Shown here in pieces: positions 1 through 11,390 of a stretch of 64,000 nt of DNA; within the stretch, counting starts at the first letter, position 1, and the number at the start of each line of letters is the position of its first letter. Source of the DNA: Chrysogorgia sp. JL179-B06 (lineage: Eukaryota; Cnidaria; Anthozoa; Scleralcyonacea; Chrysogorgiidae); NCBI GenBank assembly GCA_035772405.1, contig JAYKKM010000307.1:560501-624500 (forward strand), given 5' to 3'. Below the pieces are notes generated by a model, which saw only the letters and a program-made list of their open reading frames with translations, ran no database searches and was not told where the DNA came from. Made by a program: the position numbers and the translations under genes.

Positions 1-179
1 CGGTTTCTGCTTTAAAAAGCAACGACGACGTTTTATTGCGGTCAGTGCTTGTCGAACATTGGCAAAGGGGGAACATTTTCCCATGATTGGGCGCACATTA
101 TTCAGGGTATTGGCGTGGAGACCACTTACCTACCACAACAGGTGAAGGCTGACAAGAGCAAACCCACCAAAGCTTTAAG
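1..179 (+). other. Partial exon of an unrecognised gene, cut by the window edge
   Basis: One frame stays open from about position 15 to 179. It encodes a Cys-x2-Cys pair (YCGQC) followed by a Lys-rich tail ending in a KPTKALR-like stretch. The frame ends at AAG|GTATGT, a good splice donor, which is why it is called an exon rather than a chance frame. It contains no start codon, and the upstream part lies outside the window. I do not recognise the family with certainty; a transposon-encoded protein is as likely as a host gene. Confidence 0.3.
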
Positions 180-693
180 GTATGTTTATACGTTTATTTC
201 ACTTAATCTATAATATTGTCGTTACTGGTTCTGTGATGTAAGAGGATTGATCTTTTGTAAGAAATGATTTATTCAGGGTTTTCCCTATATTTTTTTGTTC
301 TACATATTATGTATACATGAGATGATTAATACGTACGAGACGAACTTCACTGGAATGTAAAATATAAACATTACCATACGGTCGTACATATTACATGTGT
401 CAGCCCTGATTTTAATTTCAGATCTGAAGCGTCTGGGAATTGTTTGTACAGCTTGGCGTCGTTGGCACTGGTTGGAGATAATACCCTTGTCCAAACACTA
501 AGGGTCATGGTATCCATTGAGCTTTTTTTAAGTGCTACTTTTTATTGTAACCATCCACCTTTTGCTTTCATCTTTGCAAAGCACAAAGAGAAGATGGCTG
601 GTAGCTTAAAAAATATTTTACCATTATGTGTTTCATTTGAAAGCTTGGATGTAGAACGTTTGAAAGCTGAAATATCTTCAGACTCTCTTATTT

Positions 694-2657
694 TTACAGG
701 TAGATCGTTCCATAATGTACTGGCAATATACATGAATGACTTATGGATCCATTCAAGATTAGACGAGGCTGTTCTAGTCTTGTACCAATTCTGCGTAAAT
801 TGTATTTAATTAATTTAAATTTAAAAAGTTCATTGATATAGGTTGGACCAAAATTGTTAACTGATTTATAAACTAATTCAAGAAGCGATCTAATGTTTGC
901 ATAATCTTTGAGTATATCTTCGTATGTCAGCGACTTAGACAAGCCCAGGAGAGTTCTAAGAATATAATAGTTAGTGTTTTCCAATTTCTTTGTTTCAACC
1001 TTTCCAATCCCCAATAAAAGTGGACTACAATATTCCAAATGAGGTAAAATGTAAGCCTTGTAAAGGCGAATCATTACTTCCTGTGGAATAAATCTTCGTA
1101 GCCTGCGAAGGGCTGATGCCTTAGCGAATGCCTTCTTTGTCTGCTCTGCTATATAAGCCTTGAAATTCAATTTTTTATCTAATGTGACTCCAAGTATCTT
1201 CAAATTATCAGATAGTTTAATCTTGGAATCATCCAGCTTGAAATCGTATTCATACGCCGACGGGCCAACTGCCATTGCTTGCGTTTGCGTATCATTAACC
1301 TTTAAATAATTACTCTCAAACCATCTCGAAAGATATTTGAGATCTTGTTTTATGGTGTATTCCAAGACCATTGGTGAGACGTCGGAAGTATACTCTGTTG
1401 TATCGTCTGCATAGAGCCTCAATGACGTGTTAGAAACGTTGTAGTTCAAATCATTAATATAAATGTTGAATAACAATGGGCCCAAAAGTGATCCTTGAGG
1501 CACTCCAGTCTTTACTACCCGCCACTCAGAAAAAACATTGTCAAGTTTAACACGTTGTCTTCTTCCCCGTAAATAGGCGACCATGAGCTCTATAGAGTCA
1601 TCAGAAAATCTATATGCTTTCAACTTAGCGAGCAGGAGGTTGTGACAAAGAGAGTCAAATGCCTTACTCAAGTCAACAGCAACTGTTGCAAGAGCTTCGC
1701 GTTCATCGAGACTTTTTCGCCAGTCTTCTGTTATTTTGAGAAGTGCTGTACAACAAGAATGACCTTTAAGGTAGCCAGAAATATTAGGCGATAAAATAGA
1801 ACCAAATACGATATAAATTTGATCGTACATCACTCTTTCATATATCTTCGAAACAGAGGGGAGCACAGACACAGGTCGGTAATTGGTTTTGTCCGTCTGA
1901 TCATGTTTATTGTGTACTGGTGATATATTAGCACTCTTCCAAACCAAAGGCCATACACGGTTGTGAATAAAATGATTAATTAAGTTGGTTAGCGGCTGTA
2001 CAATTACAGGAGCTGATATACGCAACAACCGTTGAGAGATATCGCAACCAACCGCTTTTCGTGGATTGAGATTATCCAATATATTTTTGATGTAAGCTAC
2101 TCCGACTGGAACAAAATTGAATTCCGGTTACAAGGCAGCATTCTTGATAATAACTTTAATACTCGAATATGATTCTTAAAATCATCAATTTCCAAATTAT
2201 CCCCAACACTCTCGACCACTTCGCAAAAATACGTATTGAAGATCTCAGCTACAGCAAGAGAGTCAGCTATAACGCCGTCATCCTCTAACAACGCGATCTT
2301 AGATTTACTTTTTTCCTTGCCTGGTAGAAGAGGTATAATTTTACTCCAAAATTCGCCATGGTGTTTCGTGTTAATTGAACCATCAACACAAAACGCTTTC
2401 ATACCTTTCCTCTTTAATGAGGTGACTTTGTTTCGCTGTTTCCTAAACTCCTCCCAAGAGGACTGTGATGGCTTTCTTTTATGTAGCTTAAACAAGCGTT
2501 TCCACATAGAGATCTCTCGCTGCAGCTGTGGTGTAATCCATGGTAATTGATCGCCTCTGATTCGCTTCTTCTTAAGTGGAGCATGTTTATCTAAGACCTC
2601 GTAAATCCCACAGGTCGTCAACATTATCAAATATGTACGCCGTATCCCATGGAACAT
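694..2657 (-). pseudogene. LINE reverse transcriptase with linker (frameshifted)
   Basis: Two overlapping open stretches (2657-2097 and 2079-694) together form the linker and reverse transcriptase of the LINE whose endonuclease lies just upstream. The enzyme copies element RNA at a nicked target. Visible landmarks are KAVGCD, NYRPVSVLP, an AVDLSKAFD motif A, GVPQGSLLGPLLF, and YADDT, the catalytic motif C, followed by LGVTLD and the HLEYCSP C-terminal region. The two pieces are joined by a frameshift near 2085-2097. The downstream end shifts frame again near 700. Confidence 0.85.
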
Positions 2658-2725
2658 TCTTGAGATCAGACAGAAAATCGCTTTCGTTAAATCTCTTCAT
2701 ACTTCTATATTCGATTTCCCTTGGT

Positions 2726-3418
2726 TTAGACAAGGTCATGGTCACTTACACCAAGATGCAAATTACCACAGGTAGCATAACGTTCTGGGTGACTTGCAAG
2801 CATAACATCAATAAGTGTTCGAGTGCTCTCTGTTACCCTAGTGGGTTCAGTTATCTGATTGTCCAAACAGAACCTATTGCAGAAGTCAGTTAGATTACCA
2901 TCGGCTTTCCTATCCTCCTTTTCATCCGTAGTCATATCCATGTTGAAATCACCGAGCAATAGAAGTTCCTTTCGCGACTTATACATAAGCTCAGTCACAG
3001 AGGTTAACAATGAAATAAAATCGGGGACTTTACAAAACTTTGGTGATCTATAACACGCACAAACAATAAATCGAGATTTCTTTGAGTCCATAACATCTAA
3101 ACATATTGACTCAACCGCTTCCGGCTCCAGTTTACGTCTGCGATATGCTGACATATCATCGCGTATGAAAGCAATCAAGCCGCCACCAGCACCCTTCTTA
3201 CGATCTCGTCTGATATTTCGATATCCTGGCTGCGTGAGCAAATTATTTGAAAATGTACTATCGAGTTTAGTTTCTGCAATGAATAGAATATCAAATAGAT
3301 TTCGATTAAGCATATCCTTCACTTCATCAAGTTTATTCTGAATGGAGTTTATATTTAAGTACGCGATTTTTAAGTTCGATTTGTAGTAACCACAGATTTT
3401 CGATGTAAAACAATTCAA
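2726..3418 (-). pseudogene. LINE APE-type endonuclease domain
   Basis: About 230 residues carry the landmarks of an AP-endonuclease-like LINE nuclease that nicks target DNA: an N-terminal LNINSI segment, an ET pair in FIAETKLD, an ACYRSP segment, a GDFNMD motif and a terminal SDHDL motif. These correspond to the metal-binding and catalytic positions of the exonuclease-endonuclease-phosphatase fold. The frame breaks just after SDHDLV, and the continuation lies in the next frame at 2657. Confidence 0.85.
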
Positions 3419-5310
3419 CGATTCAATTCAACAATTAAAACAATTAAACATCAGTAAAAAGTAATCACGTCAATGTTTTTATCATTCCAATTCATTCATT
3501 CATTGTTCGTGCACTGATTCGTTTAATAATGGTACTGTTTAACATTAATAGTATTTGCCTCAAGGAAAAAATCTAATTAATAATACATCTTCAAATCAAT
3601 ATTTAATTATTTGAAAAATGATGTAATGCTGCACAAAGGAATATGGTTGTGGAATTTTTATTTTTTCGTTAAACCATTGATAGTAGAAAGACCCAAGACA
3701 TTTCGAAACCAGCTGACGCCAACAAGCTAGCTCAGTTACGAATTTCCTCTTTCCCTTTTCTTCGGGGAAATTTAATCACTAATTCCCCTCAAATCATAGA
3801 CCTCTTTCATAATGGAGACAATTTTAATATTATTTTATATGCATCTAAGTTAGCCTTTCTAGCCTCATACGGAAGCAAATGTCGTACATACAATGTGCCA
3901 ACAGTGTGCCGAGCCTGTTATACTATTAAATTAAACTTGCATGTATACAGTCGTACTTGTCGCCATAAATATTTATATGTTAAAAACACAACGGATCAGT
4001 CGAGATACAAATCGTAAGTTTAGACTTAAGTAAAAACTCAATCTTTTTTCATCAAATTATTTTCGATTTGCCTATATCTGAGAAAGAGATCAGCCTACGC
4101 TTCCATTGTTTCAAACGCTTTTTGTATAACTGTTGTGGTTTTTGCGCTTAATGATAGCCGACCCTATGTTTGCCCAATCACCATAACTATTTGATTGTAC
4201 AATGTCGTGATTATCAAACTCTTCTTTTTCTTCGATTAAGGTATCGACGAGGACATCAAGAACTTTTTTCTAAATAGCTCCATGACGGATTAGACAGTTT
4301 TCTTATTTGGCAATCATGTATTCCGTCATCTTCGCCTTTGTGGTGCCTCAGACCTGATAGTGGCAGTACTTTCACAATGCAGCCATTTACCCAACCTGTT
4401 TTTTCACGATCTTTACATCTGCAAGATTGTGAACACACATGCTTTGTAGCATGGACATTGGCAACGTCGTTCACCAGGTACTTGCATGCATGATTTATGA
4501 GACTTTTTTGAAGATCCACCTCTGCCACATCTACACCCTTTGACAAAGCCACCAGTACTTCTTTCTGTGCCACTGCCACTGGATTCCATTGGTTTGGTTT
4601 GGTTACATGCAGATCAACGCTTGGCAGCTCATGCTGGTAAGCTGCATCATAGTGCCCATATTGAGTGATTGAAGGCCAGAAGTAGAGAGTCATTGGAATA
4701 AATTCTGTTGCAAGGAATAACTGGAATAATTTCCATTTGTTCCACTAAGTGAAATAAATTATATTAAATTTCAAAATATTGGCCAAAGCAGAAACCATGT
4801 TTCCATCTCTCTAGAAAAGACGCTTTTTCTTCAATATTATTTAGCCATTTCTGCAAAGCTTTCATTCATAGAACCACTGATTAAATTATTGTATTCATTT
4901 TCATAGTTTAACCATCAGCTTTCTGAGAATTCTTATTCCTTCTTCCTCATTCACGTTGATCGAATTAAACCAATACTATTTAAGTATGTTTTATATTGCT
5001 CATTTCCACCATCTGTAAAAATCTTTTGTAGACCTTTCAAAGCAGAAGAAAAAAGACAATCTCCATCTGGAAAAAAGACAATCTCCATTCCGTAACTCCC
5101 GAGCAAATTAATCAAGTGCAATATTTCTTCATTTCCACCATGTGCGGTTGATTATGTTCCAAATGCGAAAAGCATCTTTGGAATTAAAGTTCTTTTTACG
5201 TTTTTCATTCCACAGCCAAAAGAATGTTGTAAAAAGTGCTACAGCTAGTTTAACGCCAATGCGTGATTTCCCCATGGCATTTCTTAATCCCCTAGCCCGG
5301 CGCATAGCGC
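3419..5310. other. Mostly unassigned AT-rich spacer with one unknown ORF
   Basis: No recognisable gene. An open frame on the minus strand at 4256-4693 (145 codons) contains a Cys/His-rich patch (CSQSCRC with flanking H and C). It reads like a fragment of a transposon-encoded protein, but the family is not recognised. A short GC-rich palindrome (CCGGCGC-ATA-GCGCCGG) sits just before the start of the repeat arm at about 5297-5314. Confidence 0.4.
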
Positions 5311-6216
5311 CGGCCGAAGGCCTGAGTGCGAGGGTGCTAATATCGACCGGCGTTTAGTCCCTTATCACGCGAGATGGAAGCGGTTCCTAGATCTAGGATC
5401 GAGTTTATAGGTATATATATATATATGATCAACCGTCCTCATGCGCGGCATCGGAAAATGTGGCCCTGGTAACTAGATATAGACAGAAGCTGATTGGTAG
5501 ATATCTGCATTGGAATTAATATTTGAATTGCAACCGTCTCATGATTGCGAATGCAAAAATTGAAACGGTATTGAAACTGGTTTTTTGTGCGTTAAATTTA
5601 ATGTAATTTAAATTTTAAATTTGGTGTAATTTAAATTTAAATTGACGCCAGCGCGACAAACCGCTTTCCGGAAGAAGCCGCAATTACGGACGGCGAAATT
5701 TATATTACCATAAAAACCAGCCATTTCCTCACAAAATCATCGGATGCAGTAATGTTAGACATTATCAGCTGATTTCAAGCCGAAACTGTAGTGTTGAAGG
5801 ACAAGATAATCAAAGACAGACACAAATAAAAGGTAAAAGGACTATTATAATTATGTACATTGTGATTCTCACGGCGACTCAACGGTCTGTGTTGAGCAAT
5901 TAATTTGCCTTTTCTGCATAGTTTTTTTTGGTTAGGGTTAGCAATTTGGTTAGGTTTAGGATTTTGGTTAGGTTTAGGATTTTGGTGATATTTACGCGCA
6001 TTTCGTTGAATTCTAAGAGACTATAGCGTCGTACGGCTACACACTACACACTGTATTGTGTATTTGCTCCAAGCTCCGAAATCTAATAGACACATTTTGA
6101 AATACTTAACAGGAGATTTGGGAAAATTTGAAGGTGTGTAATGTTTTGAATTTTCAAAACATATATGTACTGTATAATATTTTGACAGTTGGAATTAAAT
6201 CCATGCAGTGTAAAAT

Positions 6217-6335
6217 CAGGCTTGGACTGGCTATTGTGCCATCTTGTGCTAGAACAATGCGAATGGCACTTTGTGGCAGCACAATGGCTGGCCATTGTTC
6301 TGGCACAAGATGGCACAATGGCCAGTCCTAGCCTG
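6217..6335. mobile_element. 119-bp hAT-type foldback MITE
   Basis: The sequence starts CAGGCTTGGACTGGC and ends with the near-perfect inverse, and almost all of it pairs with itself. It is flanked by TGTAAAAT and TTTAAAAT, an 8-bp target duplication with one mismatch, as expected for hAT elements. The inverted copy of the host repeat near 56560 lacks exactly this block, which gives direct empty-site evidence for insertion. Confidence 0.85.
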
Positions 6336-6504
6336 TTTAAAATATATACCATTTGTTCTTTACTGCAGAATAGTAAGTGGTAGTACAAATTTTGGAATTG
6401 CATGTACAGTATGTTTATTATTTGATTAAAATTATAAATACTATATGCTTGATAATTAGCCTATACAGTACTGCTCAGAAGTAACCTAACGCTGCGTTCT
6501 CGTC

Positions 6505-6610
6505 CAGAACGCGTTCCCTTCCCGTTCCGAACGCGTTCCGGAACGCGTTCCGAACGCGTACCGGAACGCGTTCCGGAGCCGTTCCGGAACGCGTTCCTGA
6601 ACGCGTTCGA
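6505..6610. repeat. Tandem GAACGCGTTC palindrome array, left end of Tc1 element
   Basis: About eight irregular repeats of an 11-12 bp palindromic unit (GGAACGCGTTCC with small changes). Each unit is its own inverse and contains MluI-like ACGCGT cores. The matching array is at the other end of the element. Confidence 0.85.
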
Positions 6611-7505
6611 TTGAGATGGAAATTTTGTCGGAAGCTATTACCGAGTTCGGAAAACTCCGAGTGATTAACCAATGTAACAAATCACATTTATACGAAGAAT
6701 GTATGAACTTGAGACTTGTGGCTTGGATCAATCAATGATGAGAGTGAATGAGAGTTGCGCATAAGTAATAACTGAGTCAGTAGTTCAGACACAGGCTTAA
6801 TATAAATTTTACTCCGTGTTTGATTATCACGTGGCGCCATATATTTTTTAAAAACATCAGGGTTGTGGACGGATGGTTGGTACCTTTTTATATGAACGCT
6901 CTGTGTTTATTAAAAAAACACTCATCAAATCTTTATTTTATTCATCTGTGAATTAAAACGACCGCTATAAAAATTCGTGACTGCCATGCTTCGCATGCAT
7001 GCACATTGTAATGTGTGCAATGACATGTCGTTTCGCTACAAGTCGCTTCGCTACAACCAGAAGTCGTTTTGCTATAGTATGTAACACAAAGTCGTTTCGC
7101 TTCCAGCGTAACTGTATGTGTCGACTTACCAACAAACGATTTCGTTTTAATGGTTTATTGGTAAGTCGTTTCCTACATCTATACGTTTATGTTTCGTTTT
7201 GGTTTCATGTCAGTTGGAAATTATTCTGAATTTTGATCTTGAAATATGCTCTGATAAATATGTAATCAATCTCGTACCCAGAGCCTGCGTTCCTTTATGA
7301 TTGTCGATGGCGAATTTATATTTAAAGATTATGAGCTCGAGATTTCTATCATGATGTGATAAATGACGATGGCGAAGGCAGAGTCATCTATCATCTCATA
7401 GAAATTGAGAGCGAATAGACTATTGGCAAGCGCGGGGTAAAGTTTATAATGGGCACGCGGCAACATCTTTATGAATCATCACTTATTGTTTTCACTCAAC
7501 TGCCA

Positions 7506-7608
7506 TGATTTTTAGTAACGAAATACTGACGTTTCGAGCGGACGTTTTACTCTGATGAAGGGCTCCGCTCGAAACGTCAGTATTTCGTCACTAAAAATCT
7601 TGATACGC
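7506..7608. repeat. Foldback (palindromic) MITE-like sequence
   Basis: Arms of about 35 bp (ACGAAATACTGACGTTTCGA and its inverse) flank a roughly 20-bp spacer containing CTGATGAAGGG. A foldback with a similar CTCGAAACGT core is at 41068-41195. Confidence 0.75.
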
Positions 7609-7969
7609 TTTACTACCTTTTCACTTTGCTATATATCCAAAACCCTGTCTACGCGCACTCTACTTTTTAACTTTATACTATCGTGATATCGTCGGCCGGG
7701 TATTTCATGTTCGAAGGTCGTTTCTGATTGACATGTTTACATGCTTATGTTCGGACGAAGCAAAACATAATCCGTAGATATAAATTCATATTAGACTCGC
7801 ATATACGATAGTGTAGCGAAACGACTTAAGGTTGTAGCGAACTAAACTACTCGTATCACAAGCTGTGGCGGTCAGCAATGCGCAAGAGCTCGTGAACCAA
7901 AACGTTTTGTCCATAATTTGTTTCGCCTGGATAACCGGCGATCTAGATTATAATATCTATATATAACCG

Positions 7970-8215
7970 GCGAGTCATATTCGTCTATCAATTTGATATG
8001 TTCTTCTGTCACTTTTGGCCTTCGACCACTGCGAGGAGCATCGTTCAATTGACCACTCATTCGATATCGCAAAAGAAAAAGACAGATTGGTGATCTTGAG
8101 ATTTTAATTCCTTCCTCGATTAGAGTATCTTTTATTTTTGGAATCTTTACTCCAGCAGATCTCAAAGAAATTACTCTTTTTCTTGCATATAATGAAAGCT
8201 TTCTCATCGTAAAAT
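7970..8215 (-). pseudogene. Tc1-like transposase N-terminal fragment
   Basis: The minus strand encodes a helix-turn-helix region with the hallmarks of Tc1-family transposases: an ISLRSAG segment, an EEGIKISR segment, then a RYRMSG segment and a PRSGRRPK basic stretch that resembles the GRPR AT-hook-like linker. This domain would bind the terminal repeats. The DDE catalytic domain is not present in any frame I can see, so the gene is truncated. Confidence 0.75.
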
Positions 8216-8336
8216 ATCTCTTATATTCAGTAAATATGGCGGAGCGACGATATGAAACAAGATGACGCTTCGAATCGGAAAGTGACGACAATTTCCGGAT
8301 ATGGCCGAACTGATCACGACATGTATAGCCTGAAAA

Positions 8337-8463
8337 CCGGAACGCGTTCCGAACGCAATTTGGAACGCGTTCGGAACGCGTTCTGGAACGCGTTCGGAAC
8401 GCGTTCTGGAACGCATCCGGAACGCGTTCTGGAACGCGTTCGGAACGCGTTCGGAACGCGTTT
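8337..8463. repeat. Tandem GAACGCGTTC palindrome array, right end of Tc1 element
   Basis: About ten copies of the same GGAACGCGTTC(C/T) unit as at the left end, adjoining the right terminal inverted repeat. Copy number differs between the two ends. Confidence 0.85.
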
Positions 8464-9733
8464 TTGGTTAGGTTATTTCTGAGCAGTACTGTATATACAG
8501 TAGTGTAGGGTGAAAAAACATGCATACTATCGCTGTTTATATGACCTGGGCCTGGCCTACAATTTTGTAGCAATAAACAAGCATTACTATGTATACTTGT
8601 CAGTGTTAATACTTAATATATACACTGCTGTAGTGAATAAGGGAGAGCTTGGAGGGGAACAGACGATACAGTACATGGATGATTGTCAAGCAAGATCATA
8701 TCCTCTGTGTCCCGTACGGGGATAACTTTCTGATTTCCAGTGACATGCTCTGACCATTGAGCTACCAAGACTCAGATGGTGAGTGAACGTTACATTGATG
8801 TACTGATTCTATTGATATAACAGCAGTGTATATATTAACACACCCAATCATTAGTCATTACTGAAATATATAGTAACTGCTGTGCATAGGCAGTACATAT
8901 ATCATTAGAACCAGTGCATCATTGTAACCTCTCTCCATCTGAATCTCGATGGCTCAATGGTTAGAGGCCGTCACTGCTATAACATGTATGAACAGATTAA
9001 TTGAAACATGAAAAATAGCTCTTTACTGGTAGATATGTAACTTGCTTCTAATACAAGAGGTACAAAACTTGGGATTTCTATTAACCAATCAGTTTCAAGT
9101 CCCGACTTAGGAAAGATCAGTTTCCCTGACATGCATAGAGACCTATGATTATGTATTCCTGCCAGCTCCACATCACAGTAGTCCAATGTGGGTAGAATTA
9201 TCAATTAACTGTATATAATCTATCCACACCAACAATTGGAGTAGAATCCCTAATACGTCTTAGTAAATCTAATTTGAATGGACCCCTACATTTGCAGACA
9301 TTTGAACGAATTTGATTTTTTTAAAGGACACTCATTGTATGATAGATATGCACTTTCTTCCTTCAACAGCCATTGGTGTCTATATACAAAATACTGCATT
9401 GATTATTTCGTGAGTCATTGATATTGTGATAAAATTAATTTCTTTCTTAGTGATTGATGGTAGAAACAGCAGTAGACCCCCCACTATTCTGTTGCTGCAC
9501 TCAAAAATTAAAAAGTTTGGGCTGGATGTATTTATTTTGATGTCCTATGAAACAATTAAATTCAGACAATACAAAGCTCAGAGATATTGTCCACTGAAAA
9601 TTTATTTACTGTAGTTTGGCAAATGAAGTGGCTATTATCTAATTCAAGTAATTTAGAACTAAAAGAAGTACTGTACTGTGAGATTCAAACAGCAATTGGG
9701 CGAGGGGTTGTTGCGTATACGCATTGCTAGTAT

Positions 9734-10872
9734 TTTATGCATATTTTCGTTGTGCTCAGTACCACAACCTGGTCCAATAGACGAGATACAACCTTTTTAT
9801 CTTTCTTAAGATTTAAAATTTATTTTAGCACTGCACTGGTGTCCCATCTGGAGATGTCTTTTCACTTGCTTATAAATTGGTCGACTTTTTGTTCAATTGT
9901 TTCGGGACAAGGCGTATATTGTTGGCGAGTGTAACCTTTATCTTGTGGATTTCTGGAGGACATTGAGAATTCTCTTGCACATTGTTTTGAAAACGATGAT
10001 GCTTTGGTATGTGTTTTATTACCCGTTGTACTGCATGAAATAGATACAACGAAGAAAAAATTACAAGATGTTTTTGGAGAGGGCAGCAAATGTTGCTGTA
10101 AATTAACGCTACCTGTTTTTCATTATTTAGAAAACGGTTATGTATACGTTGCAGTAATTCCTTTACGTTGTTGAATGCCATTCCTTTCATCAAGAATCAT
10201 ATTGTTTTTCCCATTGGCCATCTGATTTTCGTTTTACTCCTACATTTGCAGCGATTTTAAAGTGTGATCAATAGATATCCATTCCACAGGGATTTGTGTC
10301 ATTGCAAAAAAAAGGTCCTTTTTGTTGAAAGTCACATATAAAACAGTCTGCAATGGTATTGACACTGGGTCCTTTATATTCTTCTGGAAGATCTGGAAAT
10401 GTTTAGTTTCATGTGAGAGCAAATGGTTCGAAATCCGCATAGTACATATTTCGCTTGCACATATATCTGTCGTATAGCCTTTAGTTAATCATTATTTCTA
10501 TTTAATCAAGTGACATCAACCAACCTCCCAAAATAGGTTGCCACGATCTCTCAGCTGCTGGATATGAATAGGCAAACTGCAACCTCTAGGGGGGTTGGGG
10601 CATGCTCTCCCTGGAAAATTTTGAAAACTAGTGTCTCTGAAATGGTATTTCCTGCATTCTGAGACTGTTCCTCAGACTTGACAGGTTCATTGATTATGCC
10701 CAAAATGTGCACGTTTTGGAGGTAAGAAAGTCTGCAAGAACCGACATGGCACCAGAATTCAAGGGGAAAACGAACCAGACTTTGAATAATTTAGTTTATC
10801 TTTCGCTGAATATCCATTGGCGTTAAAGTGTCTATCTCGCGTTTGGGGATTTTACATATTCGTAATATTTGG
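9734..10872. other. Unassigned region with a decayed minus-strand frame and a hAT-related remnant
   Basis: Overlapping minus-strand frames at 9862-10193 look like remains of one coding sequence, but no family is recognised. At 10588-10670 the sequence closely matches 22237-22314, inside the hAT-like element that interrupts the integrase gene (shared GTCTCTGAAATGGYATTTCC and TGCATTCTGAGA), so it is a remnant of the same repeat family. Confidence 0.4.
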
Positions 10873-11106
10873 GTCTTCCTGACCAAAATCATAATATATC
10901 TTGTCAGCCGAAAATTTAATCTTCATGGACTTTTTTGCTGTCAAAGTTACCGGATGTGATGTCACAAGAGGCATTCCAAACCGGTGTTCCTTTGTTACTT
11001 GCCACAAAAATGCCTCTTGTGACATCACATCCGATAACTTTAACAACAAAAAAGTTCATGAAGATGAAATTTTCGGCTGACAAGATATATGATTTTGCTC
11101 AGGAAG
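10873..11106. repeat. Large foldback immediately outside the left Polinton terminus
   Basis: Two arms of about 100 bp are inverted copies of each other (shared TGACATCACATCCG and TTTTCGGCTGACAAGATATA) around a roughly 35-bp spacer. It ends 16 bp before the left terminal repeat of the Polinton-like element. It looks like a palindromic MITE; no coding capacity is supported. Confidence 0.8.
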
Positions 11107-11122
11107 ACAAACGTGAGATAGG

Positions 11123-11390
11123 AGTAGTAAGAAACAGTGCGTTTCATCTCATTTCAAAAAAGTGAGTTGAAACGCACTGTTATTTGAGAGTGAGGTGGTG
11201 TCCCGCCTTCCCCAAAACCCCCCGCGGTCATTTTTTGGGTGAACCCCCCACGCGGTCACTCTCCCCCAGTCCCCCCGCCGCGCGCTCGGTCACTTCCGGT
11301 TGAGTGGATGACGTCATTCGAAAAAAATAAATTTCTAACCTGATTGAGTTAGAAATTTATGTAGTTATTTTAACATTTTACAAATAAGTG
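11123..11390 (+). repeat. Left terminal inverted repeat of the Polinton-like element (268 bp)
   Basis: It matches the inverse of 30295-30589. From the tip inwards it contains a 49-nt imperfect palindrome (11133-11181) and a C-rich block with three CGGTCA-containing repeats (about 11224, 11252 and 11287). It then has a TGACGTCA palindrome at 11309-11316 and a 13-bp-stem hairpin at 11327-11360. It includes the last 13 bases of the DNA polymerase gene. Confidence 0.93.
11327..11360. terminator. Hairpin 3' of the DNA polymerase gene, inside the left terminal repeat
   Basis: ATAAATTTCTAAC (11327-11339) pairs perfectly with GTTAGAAATTTAT (11348-11360) around an 8-nt loop. It lies 18 bp beyond the polymerase stop codon. 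The same hairpin at 30325-30358 follows the outermost right-hand gene. A transcript 3'-end role is inferred from position. Confidence 0.5.

Larger units (their letters stand above)
545..3418 (-). mobile_element. CR1/jockey-type LINE, near full length for its second ORF, decayed
   Basis: Reading the minus strand from 3418 downwards there is an APE-type endonuclease, then a linker, then a reverse transcriptase, in the order of the second ORF of CR1/jockey-group LINEs. The reading frame shifts at least three times (near 2690-2726, 2085 and 700), so the copy is dead. The last piece of coding sequence runs on in another frame to about 545 (a stretch resembling the ASTLWNDLP C-terminal region of these proteins). 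No first ORF (gag-like) is visible upstream of 3418. Confidence 0.85.
6466..8491 (-). mobile_element. Degraded Tc1/mariner-type transposon, 2,026 bp
   Basis: The terminal inverted repeats read CAGTACTGCTCAGAARTAACC at both ends and are bordered by TA on each side (6464-6465 and 8492-8493). The inverted copy of the surrounding repeat has the uninterrupted site with a single TA, confirming insertion. Just inside each terminus lies a block of tandem GGAACGCGTTCC-like palindromes (about 6505-6610 and 8337-8463). A decayed transposase reads on the minus strand. A foldback at 7506-7608 and repeats of an AAGTCGTTTCGCTACA-like motif (about 7015-7130) are further insertions or decay products inside it. 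Confidence 0.85.
5311..9733 (+). repeat. Left arm of a large inverted repeat pair
   Basis: This stretch reappears in reverse orientation at 54866-57474. The outer edge begins GCGAGGGTGCTAATATCGAC and the inner edge ends near TTGCGTATACG...CTAGTA in both copies. The left copy is longer because it carries a Tc1/mariner insertion (6466-8491), a small hAT MITE (6217-6335) and roughly 170 extra bases around 9200-9390. It holds telomere-like GGTTAGG repeats at about 5930-5985. No intact gene was seen outside the insertions. Confidence 0.85.

Noticed and set aside
6475..6731. Arg/Val-rich repetitive frames
   Set aside because: Produced by the GAACGCGTTC palindrome array, as are the similar frames near 8204-8573.
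8700..8770. Possible tRNA gene
   Set aside because: An A-box-like TAGCTCAATGGTCAGAGCAT is present on the minus strand, but no acceptable B box or cloverleaf follows. The inverted copy near 56150 has the same defect, so at most a tRNA-derived repeat.
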